Below are positions 42,000 to 50,961 of a stretch of DNA of 64,000 nucleotides, piece by piece. A program made the translations under genes and the position numbers. Origin of the DNA: Thermonema rossianum DSM 10300 (lineage in GTDB: Bacteria > Bacteroidota > Bacteroidia > Cytophagales > Thermonemataceae); NCBI RefSeq assembly GCF_000426825.1, contig NZ_AUGC01000012.1:1-64000 (forward strand). The letters are read 5' to 3'. The notes beneath the pieces were generated by a model. The model was not told the DNA's origin, made no database searches, and saw only the letters and a program-made list of their open reading frames with translations. How positions within the stretch are numbered: position 1 is the stretch's first letter; each line of letters opens with the position of its first letter.

Positions 42000-44900
42000 T
42001 CAAGCCGTCATTTCGCGCATATCGACGGCTACCAGCTTCGACACGCCGGGGTCTTCGGGCAGCATGGTAACGCCATACATGACGTCGGTGGCGGCCATGG
42101 TGCGTTTGTTGTGGGTAACGATAATAAACTGCGATTCTTTTGAAAACTCCCGGATGATGTTGGTAAACTTGTCTATGTTGGCATCATCGAGTGGGGCATC
42201 TACCTCATCGAAAATACAGAAGGGGGCAGGTTTAATCAGATAAATGGCAAAGAGCAAAGAAGTAGCCGTAAGGGTTTTTTCGCCCCCCGACAGCTGATTG
42301 ATGGTTAAGGGGCGTTTGCCTTTAGGTTTGGCAATAATTTCAATGGGTGATTCCAAGGGGTTTTCCGGGTCGGTCAATACAAGGTCGCAGGTATCTTCTT
42401 CGGTAAAAAGCGACCGAAAGACCTTTTGGAAATTGAGCCGTATTTGCTCGAAGGTAGCCAAGAAGTTTTCACGTGCTACGCGGTCGGCTTCGTCTATGGT
42501 ATCCAGCAAGCTTTGTTTGGCTTCGAGCAGGTCTTGGCGCTGCCCTTGAATGAAATCATAGCGTTCTTTCATTTCTTGATAAGCCTCCATGGCCATGGGG
42601 TTAATGGCGCCAAAGCCGTCGAGTTTTTGTTTCAGTGTGCTTACTTCTTGCTCAAGGGCTTGCACATCCGGGGCTTCCTGTGGGGGTTCCAGCTGATCCA
42701 AGTCCACACTGAACTCTACCGACACGCGTTCTTTTGCCGATAGAAGTGTCATTTTCAGTTCGTTCCGGCGGTTTTGCAGCTCTTGAATCAAGTGGTTCTG
42801 TAGTTCTTTTTGCCGTGCAGCCTCCCGTATTTTCTTTTCCAGCTCTTCTATTTCGCCACGCTGTTTGTAGTAGTCGCGCTCGGCTTCGTTGACGGCTGCT
42901 TCCAAGCGCTCTTTTTCTTCGTACATTTCTACCAGGCGGTCGTCTTTTTCTTGGCTGTCGTTTTCAAAATGAAGCACTTCTTGTTGCACCTGCGCCAGTT
43001 CTTCCCTGTTTTTCTTCATGCGGTTGCGCAGGGTTTCCACATAAGAATGCCGGAAGTCGTATTCCTGCACAAGGCTTTCCAGGCGACTTTGCATTTGGGT
43101 AGTCTGCAGCTTGAGCGTATTGTAGCGGTCGTTCAGCCGGGCAAAGCGGCCGGCCTGTGTGCGCTCCTCTTCTTCGAGTGCCTGCAGGCGGGCGTTTAGC
43201 GCTTCTTGCTCCTTCTTTAGGCGCTCGTAGTCGGGCTGCAGCTCTTCTATTTCTTCCTGAAGCATTTGGCGTTGCTCTTCCATTTCATGGCTTTGTGCTT
43301 CTTGCTGCGCCAAAAGCTGTTGTTTTTGTTCGTAACGCGTGCGCAAGGATACGTACTGCTCGTTGGCAGCATTCAGCCGGCGTTGCAGCTGTTGCAACAG
43401 CTCGCGATAGTTCAGCTGCTTCAGTGCGCGCAGTGCTTCCTGCTTTTCTTGCAGGCGTGCTTCTTCATCGGCTATTTTTTTATCGATGGCGGCAATTTGT
43501 TGTTGCAGGGCTTGCAGCTCTTTCACTTTGCCGATGCGCTTGCCTTCGAAGCTGCCGACACTGCCCCCCGAGAGCACATAAGCCGAGCGCATTTGTTTTC
43601 CGTCGCGGCTAATGAGAGTGATACCTTCGGGCAGTGGGTCTTCGGGCATGTCATCTACAATCCACACATTGGCTAAGAGCGCCTGCAAAAGGGGGCGGTA
43701 AGGCTCTTCGCATTCTATGACGTCGCGGGCAGGCACGCCCTTACCATAGAAAGTAAACGTTTGGGTAGGAGGGAAAGCGCCTTTCTTCAGGAAAAAGGAA
43801 GCCTTGCCTTTCTTTTGCTCGTCCAGCAGGCGAATGGCACTGCCGGCTTCGGAAGGGTCTTCCACCACAAAATAGCTTAACCAAGGTTCCAGGTAGCGCT
43901 CAATGGCCAGCTTGTACTCTTCACTACAAGCCACCACTTCAGACAGCAGGGGCGCTTTGCTCTGCCATTGCCCTGACTTACGCAAAAAGCGGATGGTCTC
44001 GGGGTATCCTTCCAGGTTGTCGATGAGCGACTGCAGCAACTTGGCTTCGTGGTGTTTGGCGTCGCGCTCGCGGTGATGCACGCGCAGACTCTCGCGCAGC
44101 TCTTCTATTTCCTGCTCCAGCTGATGCACTTGCTCGCGATGCTGCTGCTCTTCTGTTTCCTTTTGTTTGAGTTCTTCTTCGGTTTCTTCTCTTGCTATTT
44201 TGGCTTCTGCAATGGCTTCCTGCAGTTCTGCCAGGTCTTCATCTTGGTTTTGTTTATTTTGCCAATGGCGCTCTATTGCCTGCTTGATGGAAGATATTTG
44301 CGTTTGCTTGATTTCTATTTGCTTTTCCAGCAGGCGCAGGGCTTCGGTTTTTTGCTTTAACTGATTTTGCAAGTCGCGTATTTGCTCTTTAAACTTGGCG
44401 ACTTTGTCTTTTTCCTGCTCATAATCGGCAGTTACGGTTTCGAACTGCTCATTAAGGCTTTTGAGTTGTTCTTCGGTTTGGCGCCTTTCTTTTGCAATGC
44501 GCTCGAGGTCTGCAATGAGCTCTTCTTCACGGCTTTGGTCTTGATGAATTTGTTCTTCGAGGGTGTTTATTTTTTCATGTAAAAACTTGAGACGCTCGGC
44601 TTTCAGCTTTTTTTCGCTTTCATATTGCCGTATGTTTGCCACGTGCTCATTCAGGGCCTTTTGACGCGAAGCCAACAGGCGCTCCTGCTGCAGCAGCTTG
44701 GTTTTAAGCTCTTCTATTTCGGCTTCGAAAGAGGCCGTTGCCGTGGCTATTGCTTGCAGCTTGTCTTGCTCTTGCTCTATGTCTTTTTCTATTTGTGCAA
44801 GTTGTGCCCTTTGAGCCGCTGTTTTGCTTTGTGCCAGCAAAATGCTCTTTTGTTTGTACTCTTCCTTCAGCTCGTAGTAACGCTTGGTTTTTTTGGCTTG

Positions 44901-45521
44901 GCGCTCAAGCGATTTCAGGTTTTTTTCAATTTCAAACAGCAGGTCTTCGACCCGGTCCAAGTTTTGCTGTGTGTCGTTCAGCTTACGCAGGGTTTCTTTT
45001 TTGCGCACCTTGAATTTGGAAATACCGGCCGCTTCTTCGAACAGGTTGCGGCGCGAGTTTTCTTTGTCGTTGAGTATTTCATCCACCATTTTCAACTCAA
45101 TGATGGCGTAGCTATCGGGCCCAATGCCCGTGTCCATAAACAGGTTGGTGATGTCTTTCAAACGGCAGGGCACGCCATTGAGCAAATATTCGCTTTCGCC
45201 GCTGCGGTACAAGCGGCGTGTGACGGTCACTTCCGTGTATTCGGTAGGCAAGAGGTTTTTGGTGTTTTGAAAAGTAAGCGACACCTCTGCCATTTGCAGC
45301 GGCTTGCGTTTTTTGGTACCGTTGAAAATGATATTTTCCATTTTGTCGGAACGTAGCGCACGGGTCTTTTGCTCGCCCAGCACCCAACGAATGGCGTCTA
45401 CGATATTGGACTTTCCGCATCCGTTTTGTCCTACGATACCGGTTACACCTTCGCCAAAATGAATGGTTACTTTGTCGCCAAAGCTTTTGAATCCCTTGAT
45501 TTCTAAACGCGTTAACTGCAT
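42000..45521 (-). CDS. smc: Chromosome segregation ATPase SMC
   Basis: A 1173-residue SMC protein that compacts and aligns sister chromosomes; it works with ScpA/ScpB. The N-terminal ATPase half has Walker A GQNGCGKSN at residues 31-39. Two long coiled-coil arms (about 170-500 and 670-1000) flank the hinge at about 510-660. The C-terminal half has the signature LSGGEKTLTATSLLFAIY and the Walker B FCIFDEVDAPLDDAN. The length is normal. The gene is some 18 kb from the proposed origin. A TAACTTTG -7 box lies 27 bp upstream. Confidence 0.97.
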   Translation of the reverse strand: MQLTRLEIKGFKSFGDKVTIHFGEGVTGIVGQNGCGKSNIVDAIRWVLGEQKTRALRSDKMENIIFNGTKKRKPLQMAEVSLTFQNTKNLLPTEYTEVTVTRRLYRSGESEYLLNGVPCRLKDITNLFMDTGIGPDSYAIIELKMVDEILNDKENSRRNLFEEAAGISKFKVRKKETLRKLNDTQQNLDRVEDLLFEIEKNLKSLERQAKKTKRYYELKEEYKQKSILLAQSKTAAQRAQLAQIEKDIEQEQDKLQAIATATASFEAEIEELKTKLLQQERLLASRQKALNEHVANIRQYESEKKLKAERLKFLHEKINTLEEQIHQDQSREEELIADLERIAKERRQTEEQLKSLNEQFETVTADYEQEKDKVAKFKEQIRDLQNQLKQKTEALRLLEKQIEIKQTQISSIKQAIERHWQNKQNQDEDLAELQEAIAEAKIAREETEEELKQKETEEQQHREQVHQLEQEIEELRESLRVHHRERDAKHHEAKLLQSLIDNLEGYPETIRFLRKSGQWQSKAPLLSEVVACSEEYKLAIERYLEPWLSYFVVEDPSEAGSAIRLLDEQKKGKASFFLKKGAFPPTQTFTFYGKGVPARDVIECEEPYRPLLQALLANVWIVDDMPEDPLPEGITLISRDGKQMRSAYVLSGGSVGSFEGKRIGKVKELQALQQQIAAIDKKIADEEARLQEKQEALRALKQLNYRELLQQLQRRLNAANEQYVSLRTRYEQKQQLLAQQEAQSHEMEEQRQMLQEEIEELQPDYERLKKEQEALNARLQALEEEERTQAGRFARLNDRYNTLKLQTTQMQSRLESLVQEYDFRHSYVETLRNRMKKNREELAQVQQEVLHFENDSQEKDDRLVEMYEEKERLEAAVNEAERDYYKQRGEIEELEKKIREAARQKELQNHLIQELQNRRNELKMTLLSAKERVSVEFSVDLDQLEPPQEAPDVQALEQEVSTLKQKLDGFGAINPMAMEAYQEMKERYDFIQGQRQDLLEAKQSLLDTIDEADRVARENFLATFEQIRLNFQKVFRSLFTEEDTCDLVLTDPENPLESPIEIIAKPKGKRPLTINQLSGGEKTLTATSLLFAIYLIKPAPFCIFDEVDAPLDDANIDKFTNIIREFSKESQFIIVTHNKRTMAATDVMYGVTMLPEDPGVSKLVAVDMREMTA

Positions 45522-45547
45522 GCTACCATTTTCTTTACACTTCCTTC

Positions 45548-45555
45548 AAAGTTAC
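45548..45555 (-). promoter_or_regulatory. Putative -7 element of smc
   Basis: TAACTTTG on the minus strand, 27 bp before the smc ATG, fits TAnnTTTG. Confidence 0.5.
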
Positions 45556-45736
45556 GACATTATGAGATTTCATGCGCTTGTTTTGCAAAAGAGTGCAACC
45601 TTCTGCGGCTATTGCTTCAAAAAGTGGAATGTTTGCGGCGCATAAGCACGGAAATTAAAGCTAAGGACGGCTATTTTGTTTTTTATGAAAGAATAAGCAT
45701 TCCGTTTGTTCTGTACGCATTTTATTTAGTAACTTT

Positions 45737-46384
45737 ATGAAACACCATCAATATAGTTTTACTATGAATGCCGGTTTCATTATTTTCTTCCTTATTGGGG
45801 TATATGTTTTGAAAGCTTTCGGCTTATCGACGAGGGCGGCTGTTGCCACATCTTTTTTTTCGAACTTGCTTTTATTCAGCCTCCTTTCGAGAGGTAAAGC
45901 AAAGAACTCGGATGATAAAGAAAATAGCTCGAAAAAGGCGGATTTAAAAGACAAGCAAAAAAGCAAAAAAGAATTAATAGAGGAAATGCTTAAATACATG
46001 GATGAATCCGAAAGAAAGTATATAAAAGAAATAGAGGATTCGTTAGAAATCGAAGAAATAGAGGAAATTACGGAATCACTAAAAATGGATAAGATGCTAA
46101 GAGAAAAGTATGGAGTAGTATCTGATAAAGAGGAAAGTGTGGATAAATACGAAAGTGAACCATTTGAATACGAAAGTGAACTACTTGACAAAGTTTTTCA
46201 AACAAAAAAAATAAAGAAGGAAACAAAGCAGAGAAAGCATCTTTTAAAAGTACAAGAAGATCATTTGCCCGGCTACCAAGTAAAAAAACAGCAACGAAAT
46301 GCCTATGCAAGCAAGTTGAAGGACAAAAAACGCCTTAAAGAAGCTTTCATTGCTTCTGAAATACTCAACCGCAAGTATTTTTAA
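45737..46384 (+). CDS. Hypothetical membrane-anchored protein, A/T-rich
   Basis: A 215-residue protein with one hydrophobic segment near residues 12-28 and then a long, highly charged Lys/Glu/Asp/Ser-rich helical region. The C-terminus ends KEAFIASEILNRKYF, a tail that I recall from other small Bacteroidota hypothetical proteins. The DNA is markedly more A/T-rich than its neighbours (many aaa, gaa and ata codons). It may be recently acquired or simply unconstrained. No function can be assigned. Confidence 0.65.
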   Translation: MKHHQYSFTMNAGFIIFFLIGVYVLKAFGLSTRAAVATSFFSNLLLFSLLSRGKAKNSDDKENSSKKADLKDKQKSKKELIEEMLKYMDESERKYIKEIEDSLEIEEIEEITESLKMDKMLREKYGVVSDKEESVDKYESEPFEYESELLDKVFQTKKIKKETKQRKHLLKVQEDHLPGYQVKKQQRNAYASKLKDKKRLKEAFIASEILNRKYF

Positions 46385-46409
46385 GCTTTCTTCTACTTGC
46401 TGCAAAGTG

Positions 46410-46823
46410 TTATTGAGCCGGGTGTTTTTCTTGACAAAGTTCAAGCAAAACGCCTCCGGTAGAGCGCGGGTGTACAAAACAAATTAGCTTATTGTCGGCC
46501 CCTTCTTTTGGTTCTTCGTTGATAAGCTCAAAGCCGGCGGCACGCAAACGCTCCATTTCGGCGTGTATGTCGTCTACTTCTACAGCCACATGATGGATGC
46601 CCTGTCCACGCTTCTGCAGATATTTGTAAATGGCACTTTCTTCGTGCATAGCGCCCAATAACTCCACTTTGCTTTCGCCCAACTCAAAAAAAACAGTGGT
46701 GACGCCTTCGGAAGGCACCGTTTCTTCTTTATAGGCTTTGCGGTTCAATAGCACCTCAAACAGATGGGTGGCTTGTTTCAAATCGGCAACGGCAATGCCC
46801 AAGTGTTCTATTTTCTTTATCAT
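46410..46823 (-). CDS. mce: Methylmalonyl-CoA epimerase
   Basis: A 137-residue VOC-fold (glyoxalase-like) enzyme that racemises methylmalonyl-CoA between propionyl-CoA carboxylase and methylmalonyl-CoA mutase. The metal-binding residues are His in IEHLGIAVADL, His in GIHHVAVEVDD and Glu in VLLELCQE. The length matches the family. The ATG at 46823 is chosen over an upstream TTG at 46850. It is divergent from a biotin carrier gene, a natural partner in propionate metabolism. Confidence 0.93.
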   Translation of the reverse strand: MIKKIEHLGIAVADLKQATHLFEVLLNRKAYKEETVPSEGVTTVFFELGESKVELLGAMHEESAIYKYLQKRGQGIHHVAVEVDDIHAEMERLRAAGFELINEEPKEGADNKLICFVHPRSTGGVLLELCQEKHPAQ

Positions 46824-46847
46824 CTCTGCGTATTTTTTAACATCTCT

Positions 46848-46855
46848 CAAAAATA
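46848..46855 (-). promoter_or_regulatory. Putative -7 element of mce
   Basis: TATTTTTG on the minus strand, 25 bp before the ATG at 46823, fits TAnnTTTG. Confidence 0.45.
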
Positions 46856-46891
46856 GTTATTTTCGCTGATGCACTAAACCGGTTCAAGTCC

Positions 46892-47425
46892 ATGAAACTC
46901 ACACTCCGGCTTTTAAATACAGATGAATTTAGTGAATTGCCTGCCGCTGCCGAAGGCATAGAAGTAGAAAGCAAAGACAAGCAGCTGTTGCTGAATGGGG
47001 TAGCGCAAAGTATAGACATACGCCCGCTCGATGCGCGCCGCTTTCATTTGATTGCCGGGCAACGCTCTTATACTGTCGAAGTATTGGAAATAAACAAGAC
47101 AGAAAAGAGCATTACACTGCTGATGAACGGCAAGACCTTGCGGTGGGGCATTCAAGAACCCATAGACCTGTTGCTCAAAGAGATGGGGATTGATCAGGCG
47201 GCGGCACTCCAAGCCGAAGACCTGAAAGCGCCCATGCCGGGCTTGGTATTGGACATTAAAGTAAGTGTGGGGCAGGAAGTCAAAAAGGGCGACGCTTTGC
47301 TCATCTTGGAAGCCATGAAAATGGAAAACGTGCTGAAAGCGCCTGCCGACGCCAAAGTAAAAAACATTTGTATTGAAAAAGGGCAGGGGGTAGAGAAAAA
47401 TCAAGTACTCATAGAGTTCGAATAA
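46892..47425 (+). CDS. Biotin carboxyl carrier protein (probably propionyl/acyl-CoA carboxylase)
   Basis: A 177-residue protein whose C-terminal biotinyl domain has the biotinylated Lys143 in LEAMKMENVL and the flanking KAPMPGLVLDIKVSVGQEVKKGD. The N-terminal part lacks the Ala/Pro-rich linker of classic AccB. Being divergent from methylmalonyl-CoA epimerase, it is more likely the biotin subunit of a propionyl-CoA carboxylase than of acetyl-CoA carboxylase. The carboxylase and carboxyltransferase subunits are not in the window. Confidence 0.9.
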   Translation: MKLTLRLLNTDEFSELPAAAEGIEVESKDKQLLLNGVAQSIDIRPLDARRFHLIAGQRSYTVEVLEINKTEKSITLLMNGKTLRWGIQEPIDLLLKEMGIDQAAALQAEDLKAPMPGLVLDIKVSVGQEVKKGDALLILEAMKMENVLKAPADAKVKNICIEKGQGVEKNQVLIEFE

Positions 47426-47455
47426 AGCGGGACTTACAGGCAGCATTTGCTTCTT

Positions 47456-48193
47456 TCATGCAAAGGCATCGCCGGCGTAAGCCAAGGTGATGACACCAAC
47501 TGACTGCGGTCCGGCCACTTGTATTGTTTGATAGAGTGCTTCCAAAGTAGCGCCCGTAGTCAGCACATCATCTACCAGCACCACCTTTTGATGACGCAGG
47601 GTGCTTTTGCCTTCGGGTGTCAGTGCAAAAACGTCCCGCACGTTCATCCAGCGCTCCCATAAACCTTTCCGGGTTTGAGACGCACGGTGAATATGACGCT
47701 CCACGGCTTGTGTCCATACAGCCACAGGCTTATGCCAGGCAGCCGCCAAGCCCCGGGCAAAATATTCACTTTGGTTATAACCGCGCTTTCTCTGTTTTTT
47801 GGGATGGAGCGGCACAGGTAAAAAACCGTCTATTTCATAAGCAAAGCCGGCACGGCACAAGCGCTCACCATACACATAGCCCATTTCATAAGCCAGTGTT
47901 TTGGCGCCTTTGTATTTGATGGCATGCAGCAGCCTTTGAGTGCTTCCGCCTTTTTGAAAAATCAAAAAGGGCAATACAAATCCGGCAGGAATGCGCCCCA
48001 TAAGCACCTTTCCTGCCGGATTCTCCATATATTGACGTTCGTCTTTAAAAAAGTCGGTATAAGGCAATGCCGCACGACACGAAGCACAAACAAAGCGAAG
48101 CTCTTCTTTGAGTATGCCCCTGCAAACGATGCAAGCCTCGGGAAAGAGCAAGTGTAAAAAGCCTTCTGCCAATAATTGCGCCGTAGAATGCAC
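47456..48193 (-). CDS. comF: ComF-family phosphoribosyltransferase-like protein
   Basis: A 245-residue protein with an N-terminal zinc ribbon (Cys21, 24, 36, 39) and a phosphoribosyltransferase fold ending in the PRPP motif VVLVDDVLTTGAT. It corresponds to ComF, needed for DNA uptake or linked to recombination in some bacteria; its role in this phylum is not established to my knowledge. The first usable start is a GTG at 48193. It is 23 bp downstream of a coiled-coil protein gene on the same strand. Confidence 0.9.
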   Translation of the reverse strand: MHSTAQLLAEGFLHLLFPEACIVCRGILKEELRFVCASCRAALPYTDFFKDERQYMENPAGKVLMGRIPAGFVLPFLIFQKGGSTQRLLHAIKYKGAKTLAYEMGYVYGERLCRAGFAYEIDGFLPVPLHPKKQRKRGYNQSEYFARGLAAAWHKPVAVWTQAVERHIHRASQTRKGLWERWMNVRDVFALTPEGKSTLRHQKVVLVDDVLTTGATLEALYQTIQVAGPQSVGVITLAYAGDAFA

Positions 48194-48216
48194 GACCGCT
48201 CCGGTTTAGTGTACGA

Positions 48217-48912
48217 CTACTGCTTAAAAGGGGGCTTTACTTCATCTGCCAACTTGCGTAACAAGCCCGCCACATGGAAACGGTTGGCGCCTTCTTCTTC
48301 TACTTGCTTGATATTAAGCATGAAATCGTTTTGCAGGTTGCGGATGGCTGCCTGCACTTTCTCTTCCATTGCCTGTACTCGCTCGTAAATCTCATCTACC
48401 ACTTCCGCAAGGCTTTCTTTTTGCTGCTGCATCACCTTGGATACGTGGTTTTGCATTTCGCCAATTTCTTTATACAGCAGCTCGGTGTCGTGTCCGGCAA
48501 TGAGTTCTTTCACGGCATCCAGGCGTGTGTGCCGCTTAGGCTTGCCTTTGGGCACTCCATATTCAGACTCTTCTATAAATACATATTGCTCGTCTTGGCG
48601 CAGACGGTCTGCCTCGTGAATGATTTTGGGCAGTTCCTTGTAAAGGTCCTGCAATTGCTCTTTGAACTGTTTACGATTTTCCTCCATGATGGTCGTAAAC
48701 AGCTTTTTCATTTCGGCTATTTGATACTCGTAGTCTTTTTTGTTTTCTTGCAAAATAGCCGTAAAGAGGTCTTTCATGCCTTGAAAGCGGCTCTCTATTT
48801 CTTTCTTATCCGGGTTCACTACTGCCTCTTTCAAGTCATCCACCTCTTCGGGGTTGATGGGCTTTTCCTCGGGCTGCTCTCCGGGATTTTTGTAGAAGTC
48901 TTCCATACTCAT
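48217..48912 (-). CDS. Hypothetical coiled-coil protein with an internal 22-residue repeat
   Basis: A 231-residue, highly charged, mainly helical protein without signal peptide or membrane helix. Residues 46-67 and 68-89 are a clear tandem duplication (MKDLFTAILQENKKDY and MKKLFTTIMEENRKQF). A middle loop (EESEYGVPKGKPKRHTR) separates two coiled-coil halves. It begins 11 bp after the stop of another coiled-coil gene, so the two form an operon with comF. I recognise no function. Confidence 0.7.
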   Translation of the reverse strand: MSMEDFYKNPGEQPEEKPINPEEVDDLKEAVVNPDKKEIESRFQGMKDLFTAILQENKKDYEYQIAEMKKLFTTIMEENRKQFKEQLQDLYKELPKIIHEADRLRQDEQYVFIEESEYGVPKGKPKRHTRLDAVKELIAGHDTELLYKEIGEMQNHVSKVMQQQKESLAEVVDEIYERVQAMEEKVQAAIRNLQNDFMLNIKQVEEEGANRFHVAGLLRKLADEVKPPFKQ

Positions 48913-48923
48913 AGCTTCGCTGT

Positions 48924-49271
48924 TTATTGGCCTAAGGTGTTGGACATTTGGTCAAAAATCTGCTTCAATGCCGATTTGCTGACCTGGCGCTGACGCTGGT
49001 TCTGCAGCTCTTGTTGCATGGCTGCCTGCACTTGTTGGATTTGATTGAGCAAGCGCTCTTCCGATTTTTCAATGCTGCGCAGCATTTCTATTTTTACCTC
49101 ATCGATCTTCACCGATATTTCGGTGCGGTAGCTCTCTACCAGATTTTTCAACTTTTTCAGCTCGTTGTTGTAAGTCTCAAGCTCTTCACCGAAAATAATC
49201 TTCTTGATTTCGTCTAACTTAGAGCTTGACATTTGCGCGCCGCCCATATTGTAGTCTTGTGTGTTTTCCAT
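48924..49271 (-). CDS. Hypothetical small coiled-coil protein
   Basis: A 115-residue acidic-to-neutral helical protein. The stretch LDEIKKIIFGEELETYNNEL resembles a motif (LFGEE followed by a coiled coil) seen in some bacterial filament or motor-associated proteins, but this is only a resemblance. Most of the rest is predicted coiled coil (SEERLLNQIQQVQAAMQQEL). It heads the operon with the larger coiled-coil gene and comF, and has its own promoter-like element upstream. Confidence 0.7.
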   Translation of the reverse strand: MENTQDYNMGGAQMSSSKLDEIKKIIFGEELETYNNELKKLKNLVESYRTEISVKIDEVKIEMLRSIEKSEERLLNQIQQVQAAMQQELQNQRQRQVSKSALKQIFDQMSNTLGQ

Positions 49272-49307
49272 ACGCTTTTCAATTTAAACACTTGCTTTTT
49301 ATATGCC

Positions 49308-49336
49308 TAAATATAGAAAGTATTTTTCTATTTCAA
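49308..49336 (-). promoter_or_regulatory. Candidate promoter of the coiled-coil/comF operon
   Basis: On the minus strand, TTG (49334-49336) and TATATTTA (49308-49315) are 18 bp apart, one mismatch in the -7 box. Confidence 0.45.
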
Positions 49337-49377
49337 AAAGAATCATGCCTTGCTTTTCGTTAGCTAAAAAGATATTC

Positions 49378-49385
49378 TAAGTTTG
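49378..49385 (+). promoter_or_regulatory. Putative -7 element of the AhpD-like gene
   Basis: TAAGTTTG, 27 bp before the ATG at 49412, fits TAnnTTTG. Confidence 0.5.
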
Positions 49386-49411
49386 CAAAAAGATTTATAA
49401 ACTCAACAGCT

Positions 49412-49765
49412 ATGAAGGATTTGGTAAAAGAGTTCAACGACTACCGGTCGGCAATGAATGAAAAAATTATGGCAGCCGACAACCTTGTGCTCAAACGCAT
49501 ATTCAGCCTCGACAGCCAAACATACAAAGAAGGGGCGCTGCCGGTCAAAACCAAAGAGATGCTGGGACTGGCCTGCTCCATGGTGCTGCGTTGCGACGAC
49601 TGCATTCGCTATCATTTGGGCAAGTGTTATGAAGAAGGGGTAAGCGATGCCGAAGTGTTTGAGATATTCTCCATTGCCACATTGATTGGGGGCACCATTG
49701 TGATTCCTCACCTGCGCCGTGCCGTAGAGTACTGGGAAGCCCTCAAAAACCAAGATGCATCATGA
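49412..49765 (+). CDS. Carboxymuconolactone decarboxylase/AhpD-like protein
   Basis: A 117-residue helical protein with the redox motif Cys61-x-x-Cys64 and a nearby His68 (RCDDCIRYHLG), as in AhpD-type thiol peroxidase partners. It might reduce hydroperoxides or have another thiol role. It heads a three-gene run: a 4-bp overlap with a small hypothetical gene, which overlaps exonuclease III by 8 bp. Confidence 0.88.
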   Translation: MKDLVKEFNDYRSAMNEKIMAADNLVLKRIFSLDSQTYKEGALPVKTKEMLGLACSMVLRCDDCIRYHLGKCYEEGVSDAEVFEIFSIATLIGGTIVIPHLRRAVEYWEALKNQDAS

Positions 49766-50133
49766 GCAAACAAAAACGTGTGGATCCTTATTTGGAACTG
49801 GAATGGCAAAAACTGCTGGGCAAACTGGAAAAAATAATCGGCAAGCGCCCGCAGAATATGGAAGCCGTACTTTTTCTGATTGGTATGCGTGAGCTGGGCA
49901 AAGGGGCACGCCGCTTCTCCAAAGAGCAAAAGCAAGACCTCATGCATATTGCTGTTTGCAGGGTGCTGAGCAAGTCCGGTTTTTATGAACTGGAAGGGGT
50001 CGATGAGGAAGGTTGGCCCCATTGGAAGTTGGTGAAGCCTTTGCCCAAAGTAGATTTGCTTTCCCAGGAAGCTTTGCTCATGTCGCATATCATCGACTAT
50101 TTTTATGACGAAGGCATTGTAGAGCATGAGTAG
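49762..50133 (+). CDS. Conserved small hypothetical protein
   Basis: A 123-residue soluble protein that I do not recognise by function. A central segment (LFLIGMRELGKGARRFSKEQKQDLMHIAVCRVLSKSGFYEL) looks ordered and helical, and the C-terminal half contains GWPHWKLVKPLP. It starts with an ATGA overlap after the AhpD-like gene and ends inside exonuclease III, so the three are translationally coupled. A role with DNA repair or redox stress is possible from position only. Confidence 0.7.
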   Translation: MSKQKRVDPYLELEWQKLLGKLEKIIGKRPQNMEAVLFLIGMRELGKGARRFSKEQKQDLMHIAVCRVLSKSGFYELEGVDEEGWPHWKLVKPLPKVDLLSQEALLMSHIIDYFYDEGIVEHE

Positions 50134-50908
50134 TAAGTTACGCATCATCACTTATAATGTAAACGGTATACGGGCGGCTGTTCGTAAAGGCTTGGCCGAT
50201 TGGGTACAGGCCGCCCGTCCTGACGTCTTGTGTCTTCAGGAAATCAAAGCCAATCACGATACTTTCCCCCGTGCACTCTTTGAGTCATTGGGCTATCGTT
50301 GTTATCTGTACCCCGCACAAAAAGCGGGGTATAGTGGTGTGGCCATATTGAGCCGCCTGCCGGCCAAGCAAGTAGTAGAAGGCATGCAACATCCGCTATA
50401 TGATGCCGAAGGGCGGGTGCTTCGTGCTTTTTATGAAGGTATTTGCGTGGTATCGGTCTATATGCCCTCGGGGTCTTCGGGCGATGAGCGCCAAGCGGTC
50501 AAGATGCAATTCCTCGAGGACTTCAACCACTTTGTGGAACAACACCGGCAACAATATCCGGAATACCCGCTCGTGATTTGTGGCGATTTCAATATTTGCC
50601 ATCAGGCAATAGACATTCATAACCCGGTGCGCAATGCCAACACTTCCGGCTTTTTGCCCGAAGAGCGTGCCTGGATGTCGGATTTTTTGGAGCGTGGTTT
50701 TATCGATACTTTTCGTCATTTCAACCCTGAACCCCATCATTACACATGGTGGAGCTACCGCGCCCGTGCCCGTGAGAAGAATTTAGGCTGGCGCATCGAT
50801 TACTGCATGGCCGACGTGCAACTGAAAGAGCAGCTGCAACGGGCGGTCATCTTGCCGGAAGCGCGCCATTCGGACCATTGCCCAGTGCTGCTCGAACTGT
50901 CGCTTTAG
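50126..50908 (+). CDS. xth: Exodeoxyribonuclease III (apurinic/apyrimidinic endonuclease)
   Basis: A 260-residue DNA-repair enzyme that cuts at abasic sites and trims 3' blocks. Visible motifs are the start IITYNVNGIRAA, catalytic Glu in VLCLQEIKA, YSGVAILSR, the metal/active site in GDFNICHQAID and the C-terminal HSDHCPVLLEL, with WRIDYCMA before it. It overlaps the preceding hypothetical gene by 8 bp, which joins it to a thiol-redox gene in one transcript. Confidence 0.96.
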   Translation: MSSKLRIITYNVNGIRAAVRKGLADWVQAARPDVLCLQEIKANHDTFPRALFESLGYRCYLYPAQKAGYSGVAILSRLPAKQVVEGMQHPLYDAEGRVLRAFYEGICVVSVYMPSGSSGDERQAVKMQFLEDFNHFVEQHRQQYPEYPLVICGDFNICHQAIDIHNPVRNANTSGFLPEERAWMSDFLERGFIDTFRHFNPEPHHYTWWSYRARAREKNLGWRIDYCMADVQLKEQLQRAVILPEARHSDHCPVLLELSL

Positions 50909-50932
50909 TGTTGATTTTTTTGTGTATTGCCT

Positions 50933-50961
50933 TTGATGATTCTTACAAGTTGCTATATTTG
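50933..50961 (+). promoter_or_regulatory. Promoter of the peptide-binding lipoprotein gene
   Basis: TTG (50933-50935) and TATATTTG (50954-50961) lie 18 bp apart, a good -33/-7 pair, 65 bp before the ATG at 51026. Confidence 0.6.
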
